64,000 bases of DNA from Digitaria exilis (Eukaryota; Streptophyta; Magnoliopsida; Poales; Poaceae), in the NCBI GenBank assembly GCA_015342445.1, contig JACEFO010002484.1:558001-622000 (forward strand), read 5' to 3'. The translations under genes and the position numbers were made by a program. The notes under the pieces are model-generated. The model had not been told where the DNA came from, searched no databases, and worked only from the letters and a program-made list of their open reading frames with translations. The number at the start of each line of letters is the position of its first letter. Position 1 is the stretch's first letter. Shown piece by piece: positions 45,474-57,330 of this stretch.

Positions 45474-46381
45474 CCTACTTTCTTTGAAATAAATAACAGA
45501 GAAGTGCGATTTTTTAGCATTTAAATTTTGTGTCACAAAGAGCAAAATAGGTAGAAACCAGCAGTGCAATATACCAAGTGAGATCCTAATAAAGGCGAGG
45601 GAGCAGTGGCGAAGCTAGAGTGTCAAGGACCCGAGTGCATACTTCAATATACATGTGTAACAAAAAAAATATCATCCAAACATATACAAAGACAAATAAA
45701 ATGCTTACCAAAATGAGGAGTCTGGACCATCGTGTACTATTGATAGCTAATATCAATAAATACCAGTATACCACCAAAATATTATATGGTTTGCAAAGCA
45801 ATGGGCAAAAATATACCATTAAATGGAGTACTTGAGATTACCTACAAAAACGTATTAATTAGATGATCCACTTTATCAAAAAAACAAATCGTATTGACAA
45901 ATTTAAAAGATAATAAATCAGTATATTACCTCTTTGCATTTGCGATTTCCCATCTTCTGGAAGGGATCCACTACAACTTCATTTGTAACTTTCAACATTT
46001 TTTTTTCTTTTTCCACATAGAAAATGAAACGGTTATTCCTGTACTCATCACCCATATGATTACGCAACTGTGTTTTCACAATTTTCACGGATCAAATTGA
46101 GCAAGAGTGCAAGACCAATTGTGATACCATTGGATTGGAGTGGAGCAAAAGAGGAGCTGGCTGCTGGGGCTGCCGCTGTGCCGGATGGATGTGCAACTAG
46201 GAGCACAGGAGGGCGGAGGGGGCGCGACCAATTGGGCGCCGATTTCGCTGGGGTCGAGTCGGCGACGAGGGATGATGTGAGAGCCGACTTCCTCGCTTTT
46301 GCCTAGGAGATGAGTTCTTGCGTTTGGGGCTTTGGGTGAGGGCGACTGCCGACTAGACGGGCGAGGGATCGGCTTCATAGG
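45474..46381. other. Spacer
   Basis: Follows the CRP-C 3'UTR. Around 45605 the text CAGTGGCGAAGCTAGAG resembles common grass transposon termini but no partner end was found. 46090-46370 is GC-richer, without recognised coding content. Confidence 0.4.
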
Positions 46382-46987
46382 TATGGATGGTCATATAGCT
46401 CGAGAACCATGGGCCAGGCCAAAACACGAGAATTTAGCCCGACATGAGCATGGCCCTCATCATGCCCGTGCCAGCCTGGCCCATCCGTAATGCCAGGCCT
46501 AGGCCTCTTCCACGACACAGCATGCCAGCCCAGCAAAACACGAACATTAATGGCCCAAACAAGCATGTCGGTCCAACAAGCCCATGTTATAACCGTAACA
46601 CCTACCCCAAATTCCCAACTCAACTCCCTCCCCATCCCATCTTCCTGCTAGCCGCCACCGCCGCCCCTGGATCCCTGCTAGCCGCCACCGCCACTGCTGC
46701 TAACTCCTAGAGCCGCCTCCCACGGCTGGCCGCCACCGCTAGCTTCCAGATTGCCTCCTCGCCGCGTCCTCATGGCCGCGTCCCAGGTCTTCACCTCTTC
46801 CTGGCCGCCTCCTCGCCCCGTCTCCTCCAACCGTCGTGCACAGACGGGCTGGCACGGGCACGCTGGGCCATTGTTATGCCATCGTCCCGGCACGGCACAG
46901 CTTAGAGGCCCGTGCCGTGTCGCATTGTGCCATGCCACCGTCCTGCCCGTGTCGTGTCGTGTTGGGGGGCCCATATCGCCATCTATA
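46382..46987. mobile_element. Possible non-autonomous DNA transposon with GC-rich subterminal repeats
   Basis: The left end TATGGATGGTCATATAG resembles the complement of the right end, TATAGATGGCGATATGG. Both ends are followed inward by many GGCCCGTGCC/GGCACGGGC-type motifs in opposite orientation, a pattern common in grass class II elements. No transposase is visible. No clear target duplication was seen. Confidence 0.4.
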
Positions 46988-48341
46988 TTTGCAGGCGACG
47001 TTTCATTTTCCCAGCGCCTTGCTGTCATGTCACGCGCGACGCACGCACGCACGCACGGTAGTTGGTACCAGTACGAGATAATTTTCACGCTTGTGGTCAG
47101 TCTTGGACTTCTCCTGTAAGCGAGGCGTGGGCTATGGGAAGACGACAAGAGGGGGCTAAATTGAGTTCATGGCTACCATCAAAAGTCGCCTCTAACTAAC
47201 TATATATGTTCAAGCAAGACTTGATAAAAAAATTCTAGTAAAGCCATCAGAGCCTTCCCAATGGCATCAATCACACAACTGATCAGTGACATGTACAGAG
47301 TGCCATTGGAACTTGGAAGGGAAAGGAACAGGCACGAACACATCGATCAGCTCCTGCAATCGCCCTCTGCTACCTGCTCCAGTAGTGCTCCGTGAACGCC
47401 AACAGCCACCCACCTTTCCTCCTTGGCCGCTTCTGGCAAGGATTTGATAAAAATTCTAGTAGGGGACGGCTTTGCGGCGGCAGAGGTTGGGGGTTTTACA
47501 TTTTGAAATTGGCGGGTCTGTTCCTGCACGGGTTGAGGAGGCCCATTGCTCAAGCAGAGGATGGGAAGGCCCATCGTGGCTTTCTCTTCTTGTTCTGACT
47601 TTATTTCTCAATATCCGAAATCCTCTTCAGCAGTTTTCTTTTTTTTTAAAAAAAAAGGCACTGTCCAGCAAGAGATATATGTGGCGGCCATTTGCATAGT
47701 GCTATATTATTGTCCCTTCGCCTGGGCATTTGAGCTGCCTTATGCAACAAAAAGGTAAGGGCGCCTCTGGGGGTGACAACTCAACTCGCAAGCATGTATG
47801 TTTGGTAAAGTTTTCATCGATAACTTGCGCTTGCATCGCCTGTACATGAGGCTGTCTTGTAGTCTGGAGCAGTTATCAATGAAAAAAAAATATCACCAAT
47901 AATTCTCGTATGTATCTTTCTTGTAAAGCGGAAGATAGAACAAGCGGATAATATCCTCATCGTCTTGAAGAAAAAAGAAAGAAAGGTTGTCCTCCTTTAC
48001 ACCTAGCTAGCATGCAATCGCAATGGCTCTGGTTCAGGTAATTTCCAGAGGCCAGTGGGCATCTCACTTAAACGCAAATTATTTGAAAGGTACTTAGACT
48101 AGAGCATTTTTTGGGCCGGGCATGACAGAAAAATAGCCTGCATACAAGATCCGTGTTATATCAGGAGGGTAGTATCGCCTCCTCTTGATATTGACAGGAG
48201 TGCCTACATGTAGACATTTGCATGCCTCAGTACATGCATGCAACATGCACCATATGCAGTGAATAAAATGTTGAATGTCTCAGTACATGCATGTGACATG
48301 CACCATGCAGTGAGCAGCTAGGAGTAGGACTGTAGGACTAC
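46988..48341. other. Spacer
   Basis: An ACGC-type short tandem repeat (CGCACGCACGCACG) lies at 47039-47055. The GC patch at 47340-47600 has frames on both strands without domains. The rest is AT-rich with poly-A runs. Confidence 0.45.
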
Positions 48342-48730
48342 CTGAGTCGAATGCCTGGACCGCTTCTTCAGCTTTGTCGCCGGCGTTAGTTTCTCCTAGG
48401 CCCATGGCGTCCGCTTCTTCAGCTTGTTCCACGGCAACCGCTTCTCCAGCTTGGTCCACGTCCGCTTCTCTAGCTTCAATCTCTACATCAGTTGCGTGCT
48501 CATCATCTTCCTCTGTGTCATTGCCGCCACCATCCTAATCTGTGTCATCACCACTGAGTAAAGCTTGGGAAGAAATACAATGGAAACATGTAGGAACCGA
48601 AAAAACGTCTATGATTATCTTCTTCATTGGCAGAATCCCAAACAAAATCATAGCTCAAATCAAGTGCGCCTCCCTCAAATTCCTCAATCTCATCCCAGTT
48701 GATGGGCTCGTTCAAATCTAAACAAGGCAT
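48342..48730 (-). pseudogene. Acidic N-terminal gene fragment starting MPCLDLNEP; possibly FAR1/FRS-like or transposase-derived
   Basis: A start codon at 48730 lies about 65 bp after a good TATA box (TATAAATA, 48793-48800 on the minus strand), so it is preferred over the ATG at 48784, which would fall upstream of the predicted start site. It reads MPCLDLNEPINWDEIEEFEG, then DLSYDFVWDSANEEDNHRR. A second acidic exon at 48553-48342 (acceptor TTTACTCAG, donor CTCAG|GTAGTC) reads GGGNDTEEDDEHATDVEIEA in one frame, but a TAG precedes it. Nothing further is recognisable. The acidic LDLNEP start recalls N-termini of FAR1-related or Mutator-like proteins; this is weak. Confidence 0.35.
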
Positions 48731-48792
48731 TGTGTGTAGAAGCTGAAAGATTAGAGAAAGGTTTGTGTTGTGTGCCGTGCACATGCGCTATG

Positions 48793-48800
48793 TATTTATA
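48793..48800 (-). promoter_or_regulatory. TATA box upstream of the MPCLDLNEP fragment
   Basis: TATAAATA on the minus strand. The upstream DNA contains the minisatellite at 48870-49022. Confidence 0.5.
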
Positions 48801-48869
48801 GGAGAACAAACAGGCTGGCAAATAGTGGCGCCACTTGCCAAGAGAAAAAATTTTAGTTAGGCGCCAAGA

Positions 48870-49022
48870 GAGAAAATTTTGGGCAACGGTGGAGAAATTA
48901 GCGCGGGGGAGAAGATTTGCATGTGCATGCGGTGGAGAAATTAGCGCGGTAGAGGATTTGCATGTGTAAGCGGTGGAGAAATTAGCGCCGGAGAGGATTT
49001 GCATGTGCATGCGGTGGAGAAA
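48870..49022. repeat. Minisatellite, about 3 copies of a 51-bp unit
   Basis: GGTGGAGAAATTAGCGC followed by a variable G-rich stretch and GATTTGCATGTG recurs three times with slight variation, then a partial copy. Copies differ at a few bases (GCGCGGGGGA, GCGCGGTAGA, GCGCCGGAGA). It lies directly upstream of the acidic fragment's TATA box. Confidence 0.85.
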
Positions 49023-50117
49023 ACTGCATGCATGGAAGCCGGAGTGCTCTGCTAGCTTTATGGCTCCTTAACATCTCGTGACGGAGAAGTGTGCGCCGTA
49101 ATTGCTTGGAGGTTGAACCGAAGAGACTTTCCTGGACACGTGCGCTAATTAAGTTTCTCCTTGGTCTTTGCAATTTTGGAGTTGCGCCTACTACACATGG
49201 ACGGAGGGAGTAAAACAAAATCAGAGCACCAATATAAATAGTCTCTGAAGCATAACACAAGGTGATAGCTCTGTGAAAATTATATATGCCTGTCATTCTC
49301 TATCAAGTGAGATCTTTGATATGCAAAATAGGTACAAAGGGGAGGGCCCACATAATAGAGAAAAAACAAATATTGCACGGGAGGAGCAGAACTTCCTTGA
49401 GAGAGAGAGAGAGCTTTTGGTGCAATAATTTGTTTGCTGAAAATCGGTATCCCTCATAAAGAGATGAATCCGAATAAAGGCGACCGAGAGCAGTGCAATA
49501 TACGCTCCTTTCTTTAAAAGTAGTAATGGTGTTCTCTGTGAGGACATGCACTACTACTCTACTAGGCGCTCGGCATGCACTTCGGCAGCACATCATCAGC
49601 ATCAGAGCAAAATAAACTGCTTAATAGGAGTATTTTGTATCATGAGATATGATGTAACTTAAGAAGTGTGCTAACTTTCATGGTATTCATTTCTTAAAAA
49701 GTCAGCAAGAAATGTTCATGCATGATGCAACTAGTGTACAACACAGTCACTAATGCATTTGTGGTAGTGCCGTGGTGCAAGTTCGTCAAGCAGCTAAATT
49801 CTAATCACAATCAAAGAATATTTCCTTGCTTTTGTGGTAGTGCAAGTATTAGTTCTTGGAGACAGAATGGTGCGTGGCAAGTTTTTGGCAAATAGTTTTT
49901 TTTCTTGCATTGCTCCATAAACTTGGGTTACATATAATACTTAATTCTACTCCAAAGTCCAAATCAGCAGCAAGAAACTCTACTTGATCGAGCAGATTTG
50001 CCGAAAAAGGAAAAATGAAAGGTTAAAAAAAAAAGTTGGCCCTCTGCTGGCAGTTAACAAATCAATTAACAGAGAGTTAATCAATTCATTCATTAATGTC
50101 TGCTGTGTATCGATCGA
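49023..50117. other. Spacer downstream of AAP
   Basis: Contains GGACGGAGGGAGTA near 49200, resembling a single Stowaway end, and a GA run at 49400-49415. The AAP 3'UTR would occupy the right edge. No gene was recognised. Confidence 0.45.
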
Positions 50118-52403
50118 TCAGCCGGAGGTCTTGAAGGGCGCGGCTGCCTTGAGGTTGTGTACGATGTCCTGCACGGACCCAATGCTTGCCGCGACGGAGA
50201 TGAGGAGGCAGACGAAGCTCATGGCCTGCAGCATCCACCACCGGAGCTCGCCGCGCCGGATCTTGAGCCTCGCCACGTGCATGCTGACGGGGAAGTAGAC
50301 GGAGAGCGGCCAGAATCCCAGCGCGCCGATGAGCCCCAGCACGGCGTTGAAGAATGGCAGCAGCATCGCCACCAGCGTGGTGAACATGATGAGGATGGTG
50401 CGCAGCACGAGCTTGAGCGGCGCCACCGCCACGGTCGCCGGCGGCGAGGACGGCGTCGACGACCGGAGGCACGGCACACGCACGTAGTAGGTGGCGTTGA
50501 TGAACTTGGCGTCCGGCCACCGGCACGCCACGCAGCTCTCAAGCCGCGCGAAGATGGGCTGAGCGAACACCTGCACGCAATTCATTTTCGCAGAGAGGAG
50601 CATCAGATTCTGATCGAGCATCAGCTTCCGAACATCGCCGTCGTTCTTGATCGCCGGACATATATATAAGTATATATATTTACATATATATGTATATGTA
50701 TATATATATGGTGCAGAAATTAAAGTAGAGAGACCTGGTAGGCGCCGATGAGGTGGACGATGACGCAGATGTTGGCGATGTCGACGAGCCAGAAGGGCTC
50801 ATAAAAGGCGTATCCAGTGAGGATGTTCCCGGGTGCATCGTTGCCAAAGGCAGCATACCCGGTGCACCCAAGCAGGAGGTAGAAGACGGTGGTCATGCCG
50901 AGGCCATAGAAGGACGCGCGCTTCATGGTCTTGTTCTCAGCCGGCGGCGAGCGGAGCGTGTCCTGGATCTCGATGAGCACGTCGGCGAAGGTGTAGGAGA
51001 AGGCGATGTTGCCGAGCGCGAGGAGGACGTTGAACGCCTTCTCTTTGGGCGCGTCGACGGCGGCGCCGGCGAGCGTGCCGCGGACCTCGCCGTGATGGGA
51101 CGCCCATTTGGCGGCGCAGAGGCCGAGGCTGATGAAGGAATAGCCGAAGGAGGTGGCCACGGCGACGACGGAGAGCCAGGCGATGTTGTGGAGGCTTGGG
51201 AGCTGTGAGAGCAGCAGCTGGAAGAGCCCGAACACCAGCATGTAGGTGCTCCCTGATGGGTTGCAGTCGCTGGCCGCGCTCAAGCCACCCGATCGGTGGA
51301 AGCAGTTGACGCGCTTCACCGCGCTGGTCGTCGATCCAAGAAAACATGTAACAAAAATTGTTAATTACTGTCACGGCGTGGGTCTGAGGAAGCAGAGCAT
51401 TTTACTGTTCGTTGTTCTATTGGACATTGGACGAGTGAACACGCCATGGCACGGCAGGCACTCGATCTGCCGCAACGAACTCGTAGCTAGTGGATGACAT
51501 GCAAGCTAGGACATGTCATCAGTGGATCACACCGGATACGTGCGACGAGACGATGCATGGTCCGTTGTTCATCATGCGTGCCACATTCGCAAACAATTAA
51601 CTCGTGACCGATGGGAACGGCCGGTCGTTGCAACGGCTGATCGAACGATCTTTGCGATCCCCTGGTTTTCAGGCGACCAAAATAAAAGCTACTGAAAAGG
51701 CCAGCCAGCCATGTATCCCGCCACCTTTCCGCTGTCCCCTAGCTCCGGCGGTAGCATGCGTACGGCAGCAAACTAGCGCCTACCTTGAACAATCTACGAA
51801 CTTATGGGTCGATCGATCGATAGAGCTACAAATAAATTAAAATGGTGAACGCAAGTACCAGCGAATAGCTCATTACGTACATCATGCTTGCGCTGGCGGT
51901 GATGGTGTACCCGACCAGCGTTCCCCAGAGGTTGACGTACTGCGCGGCGCCGCAGAGGAGGACGTTCTTGCGGCCGAGGTAGCAGCGCACGGCGTCGATG
52001 TACTCGCGGTTCACGGCGCCGTCGACGGGGTCCGGGTACCTGTAGCAGTCGGCCAGCAGCGCCGACGTGTAGTAGGTGACGCACGAGAACCCCAGCAGAA
52101 CCAGCGGGCCCACCACCCACCCCAGCTGCGCCACCGTCCACGCCAGCGCTAGCACGCCGGAGCCCACCACCGCCGCCACGATGTGCGACGTCGCCGTCCA
52201 CACCGTCCCTGCAGTAGCAGTATGTCCACCCATCGATCGTCAGTACTCCTAGCTTCTAATTGCATAGACCATGCAGCAGAATCGATCAAAGGTTGAGATA
52301 GATCACGAAGAAATTAAGCTTAATTGATCGATCGATCGTTCTTACCTTGCCTCTCATGATCGTCGCCGGATTCGGCATCGTACACCACCGTTCTCCTCTC
52401 CAT
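50118..52403 (-). CDS. Amino acid permease, AAP family (AAAP superfamily), complete
   Basis: Plasma-membrane proton/amino-acid symporter. Exons 52403-52346, 52208-51881, 51323-50735 and 50570-50118 join in phase (all GT/AG) to 475 residues, the usual AAP length, with about 11 TM helices. Seen: N-terminal MERRTVVYDAESGDDHERQG; GTVWTATSHIVAAVVGSGVL; LAWTVAQLGWVVGPLVLLGF; RVNCFHRSGG after GYTITASASMIAV across the exon 2/3 junction; GNIAFSYTFADVLIEIQDTL; GYAAFGNDAPGNILTGYAF; VDIANICVIVHLIGAYQVF; and the C-terminus AAAPFKTSG. The exon 2 donor must be AT|GTACGT to keep phase. A TATA-like TATATATATTTAG lies at 52481-52494, about 80 bp before the start codon. Intron 3 (50571-50734) is rich in TA repeats. 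The AAP subtype cannot be told by eye. Confidence 0.97.
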
Positions 52404-52480
52404 TTCGTCCTCTCTTAATCTCTCCTGCTCTCAAACCTCTTCAGAAGTTGAGTGTGTGCCGAGGCACAAGTCACCACTCA

Positions 52481-52494
52481 CTAAATATATATAG
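52481..52494 (-). promoter_or_regulatory. AAP TATA box
   Basis: TATATATATTTAG on the minus strand, about 80 bp upstream of the AAP start codon. Confidence 0.55.
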
Positions 52495-53129
52495 GCCACC
52501 AACAAAGCAGAGAGAACAACAACAGCAGCCCATTGGCCAGCCATGGATCCATCTTTTCGAAAATTTCTTCTGTCACCACACACCACAGACCACAGGTCCA
52601 TCGAAACAGTAGTGAAAAATGAAAAGATAAAAGCAGCGAATACAACAGCAAAGGTAAAAATTATTTGGGGGTTGCAGTCCGCTTTAATTTTTGTGGATAT
52701 GGATTGCCTCCTCAATTATGATCGACTTTGTGATTGAGTGAGCAACAGGTCGTCAGCCACAGCTGCGCTGGACAGCATGCAGCTTGCATGACCCGTTTGC
52801 ATTTTGTCGTCTCTGCTCTGTTTTGCTCTGCATACAACAAGTGTACAACACAACTCCTCCTGGACTGAAACTGAACGTGTGGGGAACTAGTTTCTCCTCT
52901 CAGGTTTTTGTGGAACAGTTTGCAATTGCCATTTGCCAAATGTTTCAAGGTCCTTGCATTGGTCTTTATGGTTCTCTTTCTGAAAGAGGATGGATCGATG
53001 TAGGTTGATGATCGCCTCGTTGCGTGATTCCTACTATCAGTTTGCAAATTTAGGCATGCTAGGTTTTCGCAACATCATAAAGGCAGTCAATACCTTTAGT
53101 AAACAAATGAGTTAGCTCTGATGCTATAA
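52495..53129. other. AAP upstream spacer
   Basis: No gene was recognised on either strand; contains the AAP promoter-distal DNA. Confidence 0.45.
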
Positions 53130-53416
53130 GGCCATTTCCAACCCAAGACACTAGTTATAGTGTCCATAAGATCCACATCAGCAAGAAACTAGCACTAGAC
53201 ACTTACCCTTCCAATGCAAACACCACTAACCAATACTTGAATTTAATGTTGCTCACCTCTCATTATGTCTTGGATAGTGTGTAGAAACCATGTCTCATGC
53301 AAGACCCAGTTTCCTCCTCTTTCTTCATTTATTTCTTTGCCACATCATCTTTTATCCTATGTGGCAGCTAATTTAATTTTATGGACACCATCCTAGTCAT
53401 TGGGTTGGGAATAGCC
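53130..53416. mobile_element. Tourist-like MITE (287 bp)
   Basis: The left end GGCCATTTCCAACCC pairs with the right end GGGTTGGGAATAGCC. The flanks TAA (53127-53129) and TTA (53417-53419) fit a TWA target with one mismatch. The interior shares GTGTC and GACAC segments with the MITE at 21910, suggesting one family. Confidence 0.78.
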
Positions 53417-53770
53417 TTAGGACTAAGAGTTGGAATTGTGAGCGACACATCTTTCTGGCGTGCCCACATCTCTTATGTTAAAAATAGTATTCATTGCCTA
53501 GTGTGTACACTGTGAGTCCACACCTAGTCATTAGTTCTGAACTGACATTAGAACAGGTGGGGGAAGTTGGGAACTAGTAATAAGTGCTATGATGATCCTA
53601 GTTGCATTCAAAATGAACAATACATGCATTGCAACCATAATCACCAAATGCACCATGCAGAATTTTGTCCTTGAAATAAGGTAAACTTTAGGGAACTCAA
53701 ATTTAAAATCCAATATAATATATTGTTATTTGATGATTGGATGTGCGGAAAATATATAAGGAAAACGTGA

Positions 53771-54775
53771 TGTCGGTGCCTGATTTGGTCGCACCGGCAC
53801 CGACGAGTGATTGCGGTGCTAACCACTCGTTTCCCTGATGGCGAGAGTGAGAGACGGAGTTTTATCCTGGTTCCGGCCACTGGGCCGTACGTCCAGCAGT
53901 GGTGCAATGCACCGGATTTCGTGTTACTCGTAGTAGGGGTTTACAAGCAAGGTGGGAGAAGGAGATAAGCTCCTAAGTCCCTGGTTATGGTGTGAGTGTC
54001 TGTATGAAATGGTTGTGGTTGTGTGCGTGAGACTTGCGATCCCTGCGTGGCCCCCGTTTGTTTTCTGCCCTTTGCATGGGCTTCCCTCCCCCTTTTATAG
54101 ACCAAGGGGGCGGGGTGCGAGTACATGTATTTGTCGTTGTGTGCACTGTTTGTCCATGCCGCGCAGTACGCAAGCGGGAATCGCGCCTTCCAACTCCGCT
54201 GACGGCATGGCAGGGGCTGACGTATCGTCCTTCCTTCTCGTGACAGTTCACGGCGTCGAGGTGGTGTCTTGCGCACGGCTTTCCATGGTCTCCTTCGAGG
54301 CTGCCTTCGAGGGTGGCTGCGCGTCCGGCGGGGGGCAAAGTCAAAGGAGTGGTTGGCATAGTGCTGCTGGCAGGGTTAGGTCTGGCGTGCAGCATGGCGC
54401 TCAGAGTTCACTATTGCGAGTGGATTTAACCGATGTCTTCTCCGGGGAGTGGGAGATGGCGTGGAGCAGTGATCCCTGCTTTTTGACCGCGTCATGATGA
54501 CTCTGGTGAATCGCGGCGCGTTGGGCGTTGTTCCCGTTGAGGCGGGTTCGAGCTTGGATGGCAAGCTCGAGCTCACCGACCCTCGAACGAGACGGAAAAC
54601 ACCCCCTCGAGGGTAGGGGTCGTCCTCGAGGCCGCCGAGCTTCGAACGAGACGGAAAACATCCGCTTGAGGGCGGTCGTTTGATGGGCTGTGGTGCCTGG
54701 TTGATGTCGTTGTGGGCCTTGATGCCCAGTAGTTTTGGGCCTAGATTGGGGTACCCCTTTTGTAGGTACCCGACA
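53771..54775 (+). mobile_element. Solo LTR (about 1.0 kb) of an LTR retrotransposon
   Basis: Starts TGTCGGTGCC and ends GGTACCCGACA, so the termini TGTCGG...CCGACA are inverted repeats and TG...CA is kept. The flanks CGTGA (left) and CGTGC (right) agree in four of five bases. The interior (GGAGTTTTATCCTGGTTCCG; AGCTCCTAAGTCCC; ACCGACCCTCGAACGAGACG) is typical of Copia-type grass LTRs. No internal retrotransposon region is attached. A GACGGAAAACA-containing direct repeat lies at about 54590 and 54650. Confidence 0.82.
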
Positions 54776-56929
54776 CGTGCATACACAAACACTTTTGGAT
54801 GGAGAGAAAATGGTCACACTTAAAGGAGATCATTTTATCCCTTTTAGAAAGGCTTTCTTGTAATTCCTTCCAGTGTATAAAAATGGGTGGCTCCCAGCGG
54901 AAAACAACGTGTAGGTTTGCCTATTGGGTGAACTAGGAGCCAATATGTGATATACAGCGCAAGGATGTAAGAAAAGCATAATTTCTAGTTTGTGAAAGTT
55001 TTGAAAACCAAGGATTCCTCATCATTAGCAAGCCTATGAGATGCATGTAAAACAGAAATACATGGGTGCACTTTCCTTTTAATAGTTTTTTTTTTAATTT
55101 CCTTTTGTCCACTATATATATGACTGCAGTTATATTTCTACTTAAAGAACAGAAAATATGTTTGCCATGACATGTCTTGAAGACTTAGCTTGTTTCTTGT
55201 CTCTGTGTTGGACTAGTTGGTTAACTGCTCTTATATATTACGTTAAAATTGTTCTTACGCACAAATAGAATACAAAACCCATTTCTGCAAGGCAGCACAT
55301 TATCAAACAACATCATGCGCATGTGTGTTAAGTGGAACCTTAAGTAGCTAGTATGCATTTAAGAGAAATACGATGATTTAGGTTATGTGCTTCTAACAAA
55401 AAAAAACACATTTTTTTGTGCAACTACTTCATTAAAGATTGCAAATATTACCTGCTACAACCACATGCATGCTTGAAGATAGCTTATCTTAAGTCTCCCA
55501 ACTAGCAACTGCATTGATAAATAAGAAAAGTAGGACTAATCTTTCACGACACATCATAATGTACGAACAGGATCTTTGATCATGGAGTATATATCAAAAC
55601 AACATAACTTAACATATAAAGAGGTGAGATTCCTGCATCACTAACTCTTTGGAGAGACAGACTAGGGAATCTGACATTATATCATAAAATATTATATATA
55701 ACTGAGAGAATTTCATGTGTCATGTTTGCAAAAAAGAAGCATCTTATTCGTATCAATCTGATGATTCATTCATGAATGATCCAGCTTATGACATGACTAA
55801 TGTGCGGTCCACTAAGCATGGCACTATATCTGGGAAAGGGGACAGTGATTGGATCATTATATTAGACATCATTTGCAGAACTAGACATCATTGCAGAACG
55901 TAATGAAGTCTTTTGTAGCCTGAATTGTTATTAATTTTCTGTGGTACTGAATTAAATATGTTTTTTCTTTTGATGATAAGGTTTATGTATCAATACTCCA
56001 TCCATAAATGGTAAAATGACCAGGAATTCTCTATATGTGTGTGACATTTTAATTGTCATTAAGAAAACTATACTAGCTAAGGGGGATTTAGCCAAAGGCT
56101 TGAACCTCAAGTTGAGGGTTAGGCAACACATTTGTGCAAAAGAATCTACCTTGGCTAAAGAAGTTGACATGACATTTTAGCAATCAGCACCAAAAAGAAT
56201 AAATTCTTAGGATGAGTGCATAACTGACAAGGAAACCATTTAAGTTAATCCACGTAGATTTGCATAGTTCATCGTACAACCTTATCACTATCTTATAATC
56301 AATTTCTCTTGTTTTATGTCCATATATAAGTAAAATGGTTTATTACAGTCTCTGATCCAAAAAAAAAAAATCATTTAGGTATATGAACCAATTTGTAACT
56401 CGATGAGAACTTCCACTTAGACCTTCAATATGACTTAGGATTCCACACTTTGGAAAAGAAATAAGGCTAAATACTACTTGGTGTAAATTCGTTTCGTAAG
56501 AGCCCACTAACTTATTGTAGTAAAGAATATTTATGGTGACTAGATAAACGACTAATGGTAATTTTTCAGAAAATCCCTGGCTCTCCTAGGAAACAAGTTT
56601 TGTTTAATAAACCAAATAAAATGCACATGACCTATAAGAAGTTGTCTAGATAAATTCAAAACCACCACTTCTCCTCCCAAATTATCCATGTAGTTATCAC
56701 TAGTTTCCTTACCTCAGGTATATGTGGATGGGACAGGTTACGTCATATCACTGCCCCATGATGATAGCCTCACCAAATCAGTGAAGGGTACCAGGAAGAA
56801 AGGGAGATGCGAGGCATGGATGGGTGCAGTCCGCGCTGGATACCTATTGGAACAATCAAGCACCCTTTTGTGGCAGGCCCACCACTGCCACATGTTTATT
56901 TTTGAGGGACGCCTATTAGTGCTCGACAA
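54776..56929. other. Spacer
   Basis: AT-rich, no recognised gene. The small frame at 55715-55903 shows no family features. Confidence 0.45.
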
Positions 56930-57330
56930 ACTATCATATACACTCACATCACATCGCTTTACCAAAAACAACATGAACATTTATAGATTTTTAAAAACTA
57001 GAGTCGTGGTAGGATTGACACTACTCATCGAGATATATAGTTGAAAATTCAGGATCAACCAGCGGTCTAGTCACTGTTAGAGTGTTAGTTGTTCACCATC
57101 TTACTCATGGGAGGAGTTTATTTTTGTATATTTGCAAGAAACTACCATGCATAAACACTTACATCACATCGCTTTACTAAAAAAACAACACAAAAGATTC
57201 AGATTATATTAGTATAAACCGGGGTCATAGTGGACGACTTGACACTCGGAATGTGGTCCATTTACATTACTCTTTACATTACATTATTGATGGAAACTCA
57301 AGATCAATCAACAGTCTACTCTCTGTTCTT
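56930..57330. repeat. Imperfect tandem duplication, unit about 210 bp
   Basis: ACATCACATCGCTTTAC followed by AAAACAAC occurs at about 56948 and 57163. Each copy is followed at similar distance by GACACT and by ATCAACCAGCGGTCTA (57053) or ATCAATCAACAGTCTA (57302), then TCACTGTT/TCTCTGTT. Diverged local duplication without coding role. Confidence 0.65.

Noticed and set aside
50157..50669. 170-codon plus-strand frame antisense to AAP exon 4
   Set aside because: Shadow of the GC-rich AAP exon; His/Glu/Arg-rich text typical of antisense frames.
50753..51208. 151-codon plus-strand frame antisense to AAP exon 3
   Set aside because: Antisense shadow of a strongly biased coding exon.
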